Origin: Kiritimatiellia bacterium
GTDB taxonomy: Bacteria; Verrucomicrobiota; Kiritimatiellia; RFP12; UBA1067
DNA: 5,700 bases
Assembly: GCA_017936245.1 (NCBI GenBank)
Contig: JAGBFY010000113.1
Coordinates: forward strand, 1-5,700
Direction of reading: 5' to 3'
The translations under genes and the position numbers were made by a program. Every line of letters starts with the position of its first letter. Position 1 is the first letter of the stretch. This document shows positions 1 through 5,555 of the stretch, piece by piece. The notes below the pieces were generated by a model, which had not been told where the DNA came from, made no database searches, and saw only the letters and a list, made by a program, of their open reading frames with translations.

Positions 1-288
1 ATAGCGCAGGAGTGCGGCGTACCTTTGCGGGTTGCGAATTTCGGCGGCGTATTCACGCTGTTCTGCTCGGCTGAGCCGGTTGCGGATCTGGCTGGAGCCA
101 TGCGTTGCGACACCGCACTCTACGCAAAGGTGTTCCATGGTCTTTACGATCGGGGAATCTACATTGCTCCGTCGCAGTTCGAATGCAACTTCGTTTCGGC
201 AGCGCATACTGATGCAGATGTCGATGCATTCGTTTCTGTGGTCAGCGAAGTTCTCGGTATAATGGTTAGGTATAATGCCGTTGTTTGA
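1..288 (+). CDS. hemL: Glutamate-1-semialdehyde 2,1-aminomutase, C-terminal part (5' end outside window)
   Basis: The frame is open from base 1 and ends at TGA 286-288, giving the last 95 codons of a protein usually about 425 residues long. The enzyme is a cytoplasmic PLP-dependent aminomutase that turns glutamate-1-semialdehyde into 5-aminolevulinate in the C5 route to heme and other tetrapyrroles. The visible part matches the end of the family by recall: a phenylalanine/glycine strand (FGGVFTLFC), a CDTALYAKVFHGL helix, then the signature GIYIAPSQFECNFVSAAH, which parallels the E. coli stretch GVYLAPSAFEAGFMSVAH, followed by the closing D/V-rich helix. The PLP lysine lies upstream and cannot be checked. 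The protein runs a few residues (VRYNAVV) past the usual end, across two TATAAT-like elements. The next gene begins 36 bases downstream on the same strand. A TTG at 25 is internal, not a start. Confidence 0.9.
   Translation: MAQECGVPLRVANFGGVFTLFCSAEPVADLAGAMRCDTALYAKVFHGLYDRGIYIAPSQFECNFVSAAHTDADVDAFVSVVSEVLGIMVRYNAVV
256..277 (+). promoter_or_regulatory. Twin TATAAT -10 elements inside the 3' end of hemL
   Basis: The nonamer GGTATAATG occurs twice (256-264 and 269-277) with a 13-base period, so two perfect -10 hexamers (258-263 and 271-276) lie 49-67 bases before the esterase start. No good -35 hexamer is seen 16-18 bases upstream of either, and neither has the TG of an extended -10. The repeat also encodes hemL codons, so chance is possible. 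If active, it would transcribe the esterase gene independently of hemL. Confidence 0.35.
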
Positions 289-312
289 AAATGAATCAGT
301 CTATTAAGCTGT

Positions 313-318
313 AAGGAG
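313..318 (+). promoter_or_regulatory. Ribosome binding site that decides the esterase start
   Basis: AAGGAG lies 6 bases before GTG 325 and directly abuts the in-frame TTG 319. The spacing therefore favours GTG 325 as the true start and excludes TTG 319. Confidence 0.75.
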
Positions 319-324
319 TTGATT

Positions 325-1197
325 GTGAAGACAATAACCGTTTTTGCGATAATGTGCTGCGCTGCAGCATTTGCAAAGCCCAACAAGAATACGTATCCGA
401 TCTGGCCGGATGGCAATATGCCCCTCGCCATAACGAACATGCCGCCGGAGACGGTTAAGCCCACCAGAGATGACATCGTGCGGTTCACGAACGTCTCGTG
501 TCCCACAATTACATTTGTCAAGGCCCGCTCTGAGGATCCTACGCCTGCGGTTCTGGTGTGTCCCGGCGGTGGGTATTCGCATCTTGCATGGAGCCATGAG
601 GGCGTCGAAACGGCGCAGTGGTTCAAAAACCGTGGAGTTTCGGCGTTCATACTTAAATATCGCTGCCCAGGACAGCGGAATGCCGCGCTTGCTGATGCCC
701 AGCGCGCACTGTCGTTCATCCGGGCAAATGCGGTGAATTTCAATGTCGATCCTCAAAAGCTTGGCATGATAGGATATTCCGCAGGGGCGAATCTTACGGT
801 TCGCGCATCCATCTTGCACGCAAAGCGCATGTACGCTCCTGTGGATGATACGGACAAAGCATCTTGCCGTCCTGACTGGGCGATGGTCATATATCCCTAC
901 GATCTTCTCGAAAAGACCCCGAAGGGAGTGATGCCGCCGCTCAGGCTTCGCGACGAATATCCTGTTGATGCCACTACCACTCCGGCGTTTATCGTGCAGT
1001 CTCAGGATGACAGCTGCAAGGTCCAGACCGCTCTTACATACTTCAATGCGCTTACCGTTGCCGGGGTGAAGGCGGAGATGCACCTTTACTCCAAGGGTGG
1101 ACACGGCTACGGAATGCGCGAACGCGGCAATCCGACAGACTGCTGGCCGGCCCTCGCCGAAATATGGCTCGCATCTGTGGTAGGTTCCTGTGAATAG
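325..1197 (+). CDS. Secreted alpha/beta-hydrolase, carbohydrate-esterase (acetylxylan esterase-like) type
   Basis: This is a 290-residue protein from GTG 325 to TAG 1195-1197. It opens with a signal peptide: a lysine, a hydrophobic stretch (TITVFAIMCCAAAFA), and a likely signal peptidase I cut after AFA near residue 17. Alpha/beta-hydrolase landmarks appear in order: an oxyanion-hole loop PGGGY at about 80-84, the nucleophile elbow GYSAG with Ser152, an acid Asp228 (or 229) in QSQDD, and catalytic His260 in GGHGYG. The tail, with NPTDCWPALAEIWL, is typical of the small secreted esterases often annotated as acetylxylan esterase or, wrongly, as endo-xylanase. The likely job is removing acyl groups from plant or host polysaccharide outside the cytoplasm. 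The substrate is inferred from family only. It sits 36 bases after hemL and 58 before trpS, so it is a metabolic outsider between housekeeping genes. The triad and length look intact. Confidence 0.8.
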   Translation: MKTITVFAIMCCAAAFAKPNKNTYPIWPDGNMPLAITNMPPETVKPTRDDIVRFTNVSCPTITFVKARSEDPTPAVLVCPGGGYSHLAWSHEGVETAQWFKNRGVSAFILKYRCPGQRNAALADAQRALSFIRANAVNFNVDPQKLGMIGYSAGANLTVRASILHAKRMYAPVDDTDKASCRPDWAMVIYPYDLLEKTPKGVMPPLRLRDEYPVDATTTPAFIVQSQDDSCKVQTALTYFNALTVAGVKAEMHLYSKGGHGYGMRERGNPTDCWPALAEIWLASVVGSCE

Positions 1198-1218
1198 TGC
1201 GCAGCATCGGCCTTAATA

Positions 1219-1227
1219 TGGTACAAT
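1219..1227 (+). promoter_or_regulatory. trpS: Extended -10 element upstream of trpS
   Basis: TGGTACAAT has the TGn extension and a 5/6 match to TATAAT, and lies 28 bases before the trpS ATG. No convincing -35 hexamer is present, which is tolerated in extended -10 promoters. Transcription would begin about 1233-1236, leaving a leader of roughly 20-23 bases that contains only the purine-rich ribosome binding site AGAAAGAAG (1242-1250). Confidence 0.4.
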
Positions 1228-1255
1228 ACCCGAAATTTTTCAGAAAGAAGATACA

Positions 1256-2215
1256 ATGAGAATCCTTACTGGCATCCAGCCTTCCGGCAAGCTCCACTGG
1301 GGCAACTATTTTGGCGCAATGAAGTCGATGTTCGACCTTCAGGAGAAGGGCGACATATTCATGTTCATCGCGAATTACCACGCGATGACGACCGTACGTG
1401 ACGGGGCGGCTCTGCGCGAGCAGACACGCGATGTTGCCCTTGACTATCTCGCTTGCGGGCTCAATCCCGATAAGGCTGTCATATACCGTCAGAGCGACGT
1501 GCCCGAAGTGCAGGAGCTGGCGTGGTTCCTTTCCTGCCTTACGCCCATGGGGCTTCTCGAACGCTGCCACAGCTATAAGGACAAGATGGCGCACGGCTTC
1601 GACGCGACGCATGGCCTTTTTGCATACCCCGTGCTGATGGCTGCGGATATTCTCATGATGAACGCAGATCTCGTTCCAGTGGGCAAGGATCAGAAGCAGC
1701 ATCTTGAAGTGACGCGCGATCTGGCGCAGAAGTTCAACAATGCCTTTGGCGAGATTTTCAAGCTTCCCGATGCCTACATCCCGGATTCGGTCGCCACCAT
1801 TCCTGGCACCGACGGACAGAAGATGTCCAAGAGCTACCGCAACACGATCGGTCTCTTCGAGGATGCGAAGGCGATCAAGAAGAAGGTGATGGCCATTGTT
1901 ACGGACTCCACTCCCATGGAGGAACCCAAGGAGCCTGAAGGCAATTCCATCTATGAACTCTACAAGCTGTTCGCCACGCCGGAAGAGGTAGCCGAAATGG
2001 CGGCAAACTTCCGCGCAGGCGGCTATGGCTACGGTCATGCGAAGAAGGCTCTGCTTGAAGCGTACCACCGTCTTTTCGATCCGTTCCGCGCAAGGCGCGA
2101 AGAGCTCGCCAAAGATCCGGATACGCTCGAGGATATCCTCAAGGCTGGTGCGGTAAAGGCTCGCGCAGCAGCTGCCGGCACCATGGAGAAGGTCAGGGCG
2201 GCGGTCGGTCTGTGA
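1256..2215 (+). CDS. trpS: Tryptophanyl-tRNA synthetase
   Basis: This complete 319-residue protein (ATG 1256, TGA 2213-2215) is close to the usual 320-340 residues of bacterial TrpS. It is a class Ic aminoacyl-tRNA synthetase that charges tRNA-Trp with tryptophan in the cytoplasm, acting as a homodimer in this family. Visible signatures are the N-terminal TGIQPSGKLHWGN, with HWGN (14-17) as the HIGH equivalent; the PVLMAADIL segment with Asp131, equivalent to the aspartate that reads the indole nitrogen; GKDQKQHLE (143-151) of the adenylate site; and a perfect KMSKS loop (189-193). The C-terminal helical anticodon-binding part follows, ending in an alanine-rich helix. The start is supported by a modest ribosome binding site (1242-1250) and by the family N-terminus beginning only a few residues before TGIQPSG. 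Nothing appears damaged. A strong hairpin straddles its stop codon. Confidence 0.96.
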   Translation: MRILTGIQPSGKLHWGNYFGAMKSMFDLQEKGDIFMFIANYHAMTTVRDGAALREQTRDVALDYLACGLNPDKAVIYRQSDVPEVQELAWFLSCLTPMGLLERCHSYKDKMAHGFDATHGLFAYPVLMAADILMMNADLVPVGKDQKQHLEVTRDLAQKFNNAFGEIFKLPDAYIPDSVATIPGTDGQKMSKSYRNTIGLFEDAKAIKKKVMAIVTDSTPMEEPKEPEGNSIYELYKLFATPEEVAEMAANFRAGGYGYGHAKKALLEAYHRLFDPFRARREELAKDPDTLEDILKAGAVKARAAAAGTMEKVRAAVGL

Positions 2216-2245
2216 GCCGGCTGCCCTGACGGCGTGAAATCGCCG
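2192..2245 (+). terminator. Hairpin pair across the trpS stop codon
   Basis: GTCAGGGCGGC (2192-2202) pairs with GCTGCCCTGAC (2220-2230), an 11-base-pair stem with a single G-U pair whose 17-base loop contains the TGA. A second small stem, CGGCG/CGCCG (2230-2234 with 2241-2245), follows at once. No U-tract follows, so this is not a classical intrinsic terminator. It may protect the mRNA 3' end, or act with a factor or in a U-independent way. Confidence 0.4.
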
Positions 2246-2406
2246 CCACAAGCTTGGGATTTAGGCTCTTTTCATCGGTGCTCCTGGACTATGTGCTGGT
2301 GTCATCCGGCGAAGAAAAGCCGCTGGATTTGAAACTTCCGTTGCCGGTAAAATTGGCTTCTGTCAAGACGCTTGATGGAGAGCCTGTTTCAATCACGGGG
2401 GGGTAA
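2230..2406 (+). pseudogene. C-terminal remnant of an unidentified protein
   Basis: After TGA 2227-2229 this frame stays open for 58 codons and stops at TAA 2404-2406. It has no ATG and no ribosome binding site. From about 2281 it reads as real protein, with strand-like alternation such as LDYVLV, LDLKLPLPVKLASVKTLDGEPVS. That pattern resembles the closing beta-sandwich of secreted glycoside hydrolases, where a strand ending in 'Vk(s)V..LdG..v' is common. This resemblance is weak and I do not name a family. The upstream part (2230-2275), which overlaps the trpS hairpins, is not obviously coding. A run of seven G (2397-2403) directly precedes the stop. I read this as the 3' tail of a lost gene, like its downstream neighbours. 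It could also be a chance open frame. Confidence 0.35.
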
Positions 2407-2424
2407 TTCAGTCAAGATGGTTCT

Positions 2425-2448
2425 AGACCCTTACGGGTTTGCGTTTTT
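2425..2448 (+). terminator. Possible small intrinsic terminator after the first remnant
   Basis: AGACCC (2425-2430) pairs with GGGTTT (2435-2440) around a TTAC loop, with one G-U pair. After GCG comes a run of five T (2444-2448). The stem is short and the T-run offset by three bases, so it would be weak. It lies 19 bases after the TAA of the remnant, a natural place for a terminator. Confidence 0.35.
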
Positions 2449-2506
2449 CAGTGCTGTACGCTGATGTTTGGCGGGGTGTAATTAATTGGCATAAAGGATT
2501 GTATAT

Positions 2507-3491
2507 ATGCTGAAACATTCAACGTTCACGAGACGTCGGTTCGCATTGGGATACAGACGGCTACGGTACGGGAGGTCCGGTTTATCCCTTTGGCCGTATA
2601 GAAGGCTTTTTGGCTAAACACGGCAATACAATCGATCCATCGCGCCCGTTTTTCTATGTGCAGCACCCTCATCCTAAAGATACGTGCTATGGATCCTGGG
2701 CGTGGGGACACGATAAGGGCGTTGTCACGAAAATACTGTCCGCCTATCCGAATGCGATTGCGTTTTCGGGGCATTCGCATTATTCTTTGACCGATGAGCG
2801 GTCAATCTGGCAGGGATCATTCACGTCGGTCGGTGCGGGTTCGCTTCGATATACGGGAGAGACGGCAGAAGAATGGCAGACCGGTTTCGAGAACGGACGC
2901 GGCGGCGACTGGCGGGCTTTGGCTTGTAAACTGATGCGAAAGGCTCGCACCAAAGACTGTCGTCAGGGAATGCTGTGGAGCGTGTATGACGATTGCATAG
3001 TTGTGCGCCGACGTGAGTTCTTGAGTGATCTCGATCTCGGACCAGACTGGGTCATGCCGCTGCCGACAGCAGAGTCGCGTCCGTTTGCGTTTGCAGAACA
3101 TGCCAAAAAGATGCGGACACCCGAGTTTCCAGCAGGGACGAAACCTGTAGTCAGAGCTGTGACGGGCATAAATCGCGGCGGGGCGTCCAAGGATGGCAAG
3201 GATAAGATTGCTGCCGTAAAGAAATCAGGATACGAAGTATCCGTTCCGCCGGTCGTTGCGGACGGCAACGCGCGGCTCTATACGCTAGAGTTTTCCGTAA
3301 AAGCCAAAGATGGAAAGGTCTTCACGAAATACATTGTCCCGAATGGATTCAATCATTCAATCAAGCATTCTCCTGATGAAATGTTCCGTCAGGTCTTGAT
3401 GACGAGGATTGTGATTGAGGATGCCGCCGAACATAGCGTTCTTTCCTATGCGTCCCCGTTTGGCTGGTACGGGAAATCCTGGCTGAGCTAG
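2507..3491 (+). pseudogene. Calcineurin-like metallophosphoesterase, internally deleted and frameshifted
   Basis: ATG 2507 has a good ribosome binding site (AAGGA, 2494-2498, 8 bases upstream) and starts MLKHSTFTRRRFALG. TRRRFAL fits the twin-arginine export motif (S/T-R-R-x-F-x-x). In this frame translation then runs into TAA 2615-2617. The rest of the protein resumes in the next frame from about 2550 (DTDGYGTGGPVYPFG) to TAG 3489-3491. It carries the late metallophosphoesterase motifs: QHPHP (histidines at 2664-2666 and 2670-2672) and GHSH (2769-2780), then a GAGSLRY strand and a C-terminal beta-sandwich tail ending near SPFGWYGK. The early metal motifs DxH/D, GDxxD and GNH(D/E), usually within the first ~150-200 residues, are absent. 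The simplest model is one exported phosphoesterase gene that lost its 5' half by an internal, out-of-frame deletion near 2548-2560. Without those motifs the product could not hold the dimetal site. A TTG restart at 2610 with AGAAGG at 2600 is possible but weak. Confidence 0.7.
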
Positions 3492-4916
3492 AAACTTCGT
3501 ACATTGGCGGCGAAAATGATAATGGAGACTGGGCATTGGGTTTCCGGCGACAATCCGTTCGATGGCGTTCCTCGAAACGAATGGTATCCGGCCAACCGTT
3601 TTTCGGCAAATGACCGTAATCCGAACTATGAAGCGTTTAAGAAAGGGCTGGCTCAGCAGACAAAATTGGCAAAGGCGGACGAAATGTCTCCCCGTGTCAC
3701 GCTTGGTACCCATTCATGGTGTGACGATGCCGGTAATGCGCTTCAGGAAGTCTGGGTCAAACGGCATTGCTTGCATCCAGACTGGGTGTAGCTCAATGAT
3801 TACGAATATGGCGCATACCGCTATTCGTTTCTGAATGGAAATGCTTCCCGCAAATCGCATTCCGGGAAAAGGGCAGTGTTCATGGTGCGCCGGTTCGATC
3901 CTGCGGCACTTGGCGATGAGATCTCGCTTTCACTCAGGTTTTCATCTCAGCCGGTGTCTGTAAAATGCGGTGACAGAGAGCTTGTGAAGGACGGAAATGG
4001 CTGTTGGACGCTTCCGCACGATGCGTTCAGGGCATGTGTGTCGAAGGTGGGGGGCGCATCGGAAGATGGCGTTTGTGCTGAACTTCCGGAAATTGCAATA
4101 ACCGTCGAGCCGGACAGGAAGTCCTCTTGCGTCGTTGTGAAAATCACCAATCGGTCGAAAAATGATTTCCGGGATCTTTACGGGGTCGTCCACCTGCCTC
4201 CGGAATTTGCCGTGCGCCGTCGTGCATTTGAAATCAAATCTCTTGCTGCTGGCTTGACAATCAAGCGTTCGGTTGCGTTTGGAGATGCCGAGGCGGAGGT
4301 ATGTCCGGTGGATCGGCAGCTGTTCGCCGCATCGATGGACTATACCATGCACGGAACGAGAAAACGTCTGTGGGCAAAGACAGAAGCGGACTCGCCTCAA
4401 TCCATTTCTGTCGTACGGGATACCGCGATGTGGACGGATGCCGTATATGGCAAGGATTTGGATGAGGCAGAACTGAAAGCGCTTTCGGCCGAGCGAAGCG
4501 CGTTGCGGAACCTTTCGGGCGGAATCACATGGAAGCGTCCAGACAGGACACCGGCGGATGCTTGGTATAATGCGACTATGGGAGGGAATGCTTATTCCGA
4601 CACGAAATTCAAGGAAGTCCTGGCTTCCGGAAAAGCCGCCGTTGCTGTGGCGTACCAGTTTGAGGCGAAGGGAGATACTGTCGCAATATTTGCGAACCGT
4701 TCTTCAGCCGGCAAGAACGCTGCCGTGTTTTTCCTGAATGGCGAGAAAGTGGATGGCCATGCGTCACCTGCCGTACTTCCCGCTAAAAAGGGGTTGAACA
4801 GGATTGTTATTAAGGTTTCCGCAGGTGATTGGCGGTTGTCGAGAAACATTCAGCTTGCGGTATGCAACTCCTGCAGACTTGGTGATCCTTGTGTTGGAGT
4901 GCCTTTCGTGAAATGA
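3492..4916 (+). pseudogene. Polysaccharide deacetylase-like secreted protein, N-terminally truncated with an in-frame TAG
   Basis: Frame 3 is open from just after TAG 3489 to TGA 4914-4916, apart from TAG 3789-3791. Before that TAG lie a METGHWVSGDNPFDG segment, GTHSW (histidine codon 3711-3713) and a helix ending HPDWV. After it the protein resumes as LNDYEYGAYRYSF and a strand-rich part (VRRFDPAALGDEISLSLRFSSQPVSV). By recall this order matches the C-terminal part of NodB-type polysaccharide deacetylases: a (T/G)HSW motif, then 'PDvw..t..EyaaYRy', then a 'dLG.evpLtL.f' beta-domain. The catalytic core (TFDD, HxxxH) is absent because too little sequence precedes it. The rest (about 4060-4916) looks like further beta-sandwich modules that may bind carbohydrate. 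The TAG sits where W (TGG) or Q (CAG) would fit, one transition away. Downstream starts (ATG 3504, ATG 3876 after AAAAGGG) could give fragments. The family name is less certain than the broken state. Confidence 0.55.
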
Positions 4917-4962
4917 TGAATTGTTGTTGCTGATGAATGTTTTTTTGTGCCCGCAATCATGA

Positions 4963-5223
4963 AGACAGTACGTGAAGATGGCGACGGAATCATATTGTCC
5001 AGAATCGGGTGCGCTGTCGGGTATTCGGCGGGTGCACACCTTTTTCCCCATTCTTGGCACTCTTTGTCCAAATCTGCTTGTTGCTGGGCGTTGCGTATCC
5101 GCAGACAGGTTGGCGGCATCGGGTCTGCGCGTTCAAGGCGCATGCATGGCGATGGGACAAGTCACAGGGCAGTCGGCAGCGATGGCGGCAAAGATTAAAT
5201 GCGATGTGCGTAAAATAGATTGA
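4963..5223 (+). pseudogene. C-terminal remnant of an FAD-dependent oxidoreductase (FAD_oxidored family)
   Basis: This frame is open from the codon after TGA 4960-4962 to TGA 5221-5223. From about 5056 it reads LCPNLLVAGRCVSAD, then ASGLRVQGACMAMGQVTGQ and SAAMAAK. This is the typical end of FAD_oxidored proteins ('NLLVAGRciSa...gs.RV...c.alGQaaGtaAAlA'), where the GQ.aG helix closes the FAD-binding Rossmann domain. Intact members are several hundred residues long, with an N-terminal GxGxxG. Here only about 55 clearly homologous codons remain. The 5' portion (4963-5055) does not resemble the family, so a deletion junction probably lies near 5040-5060. No start codon with a ribosome binding site is seen, though ATG 4978 could be used by chance. 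The gene begins about 46 bases after the deacetylase stop, and nothing functional is expected from it. Confidence 0.7.
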
Positions 5224-5350
5224 AAAGTTAAGGTCCGTCCTTTCGGACTCAGGTGCGATTGTGCCGTAGCAATTGTGATTTTCTATGTATTTTGCTGTTC
5301 TTTGCTGAGTGATGTTATAGGAAAACAAAGGGAATCGTGCGGATGTTTTT

Positions 5351-5391
5351 GGAAAATGGCGATAGTTTTACTTTATCTATTTCAGTTTTCC
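5351..5391. repeat. Nested inverted repeat
   Basis: GGAAAA (5351-5356) is the inverse of TTTTCC (5386-5391), and inside it GATA (5361-5364) is the inverse of TATC (5374-5377). The arms are short and AT-rich, so any folded RNA would be weak. It is noted because it is the first of several dyads ahead of the 5556 gene. Confidence 0.3.
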
Positions 5392-5399
5392 CGCCAGTG

Positions 5400-5435
5400 T
5401 AAGCTTTTTATGCTTATATTCATGCTTATATAAGC
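5400..5435. repeat. Cluster of TAAGC/GCTTA half-sites with a 12-base palindrome
   Basis: TAAGC at 5400-5404 and 5431-5435 and GCTTA at 5412-5416 and 5424-5428 make four half-sites in 36 bases. The last two form the perfect palindrome GCTTATATAAGC (5424-5435). ATGCTTATAT is also directly repeated (5410-5419, 5422-5431) with a 12-base period, close to one helical turn. Such spacing suits cooperative binding of a dimeric regulator. The cluster lies 85-120 bases before the promoter at 5520. Confidence 0.45.
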
Positions 5436-5479
5436 GATTTCAGAAACAGGGAACTGAAAATCACATCAATAATACCCAC

Positions 5480-5496
5480 CACAACCTTCCGTTGTG
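5480..5496. repeat. Perfect 6-base inverted repeat
   Basis: CACAAC (5480-5485) and GTTGTG (5491-5496) are perfect inverses around CTTCC. It sits 23 bases upstream of the -35 hexamer at 5520, so it could be an operator for the 5556 gene. As a hairpin it lacks a following T-run. Confidence 0.4.
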
Positions 5497-5519
5497 TATT
5501 AGTCCGAACCATATTCTCA

Positions 5520-5548
5520 TTGACTTCGCGAGGGGGATTTGGTATCTT
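5520..5548 (+). promoter_or_regulatory. Sigma70-type promoter abutting the 5556 start codon
   Basis: TTGACT (5520-5525, 5/6 match to the -35 consensus), a 17-base spacer, and TATCTT (5543-5548, 4/6 match to the -10) form the best promoter in the window. Transcription would start 6-8 bases after the -10, at about 5555-5556, which is the A of the ATG. The purine run AGGGGGA (5531-5537) lies inside the spacer, 18 bases before the ATG, too far to be a normal ribosome binding site. Confidence 0.5.
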
Positions 5549-5555
5549 TCTCGGC

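Larger units (their letters stand above)
5224..5519 (+). other. Gene-free stretch with several short dyads
   Basis: No coding frame here looks protein-like; the minus-strand open frames read as shadows. It begins with a small hairpin, GTCCG (5233-5237) with CGGAC (5244-5248), which could end transcription of the oxidoreductase remnant but has no T-run. The rest is AT-richer than the flanking genes and carries the inverted repeats listed separately, plus TTTCAG at 5380-5385 and 5438-5443 with its inverse CTGAAA at 5454-5459. It is probably the upstream control region of the gene starting at 5556. Confidence 0.5.

Noticed and set aside
304..1104. Long minus-strand open frame opposite the esterase gene
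   Set aside because: Its translation is rich in R, H and C and has no family-like pattern. It mirrors the codon bias of the real + strand gene, which has a full catalytic triad and signal peptide.
1052..2251. 399-codon minus-strand open frame opposite trpS
   Set aside because: It lies entirely against trpS and the esterase end and has no recognisable domain. TrpS on the + strand is unambiguous (HWGN, KMSKS), so this is a shadow.
2486..2507. TTGGCA and TATATA upstream of the twin-arginine leader as a promoter
   Set aside because: The hexamers are only 10 bases apart, far short of 16-18, and the second overlaps the start codon.
3347..3362. Tandem 8-base repeat ATTCAATC x2 as a possible frameshift
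   Set aside because: The reading frame stays protein-like on both sides (VPNGFNHSIKH), so no frame change is implied.
4947..5198. GYSAGAH motif in another frame (SRIGCAVGYSAGAHLF), resembling an alpha/beta-hydrolase nucleophile elbow
   Set aside because: The RIG-to-GxSxG spacing is one residue too long. No other hydrolase motif is nearby, and the overlapping frame carries a clear FAD_oxidored tail. A tiny esterase relic cannot be excluded but is not supported.
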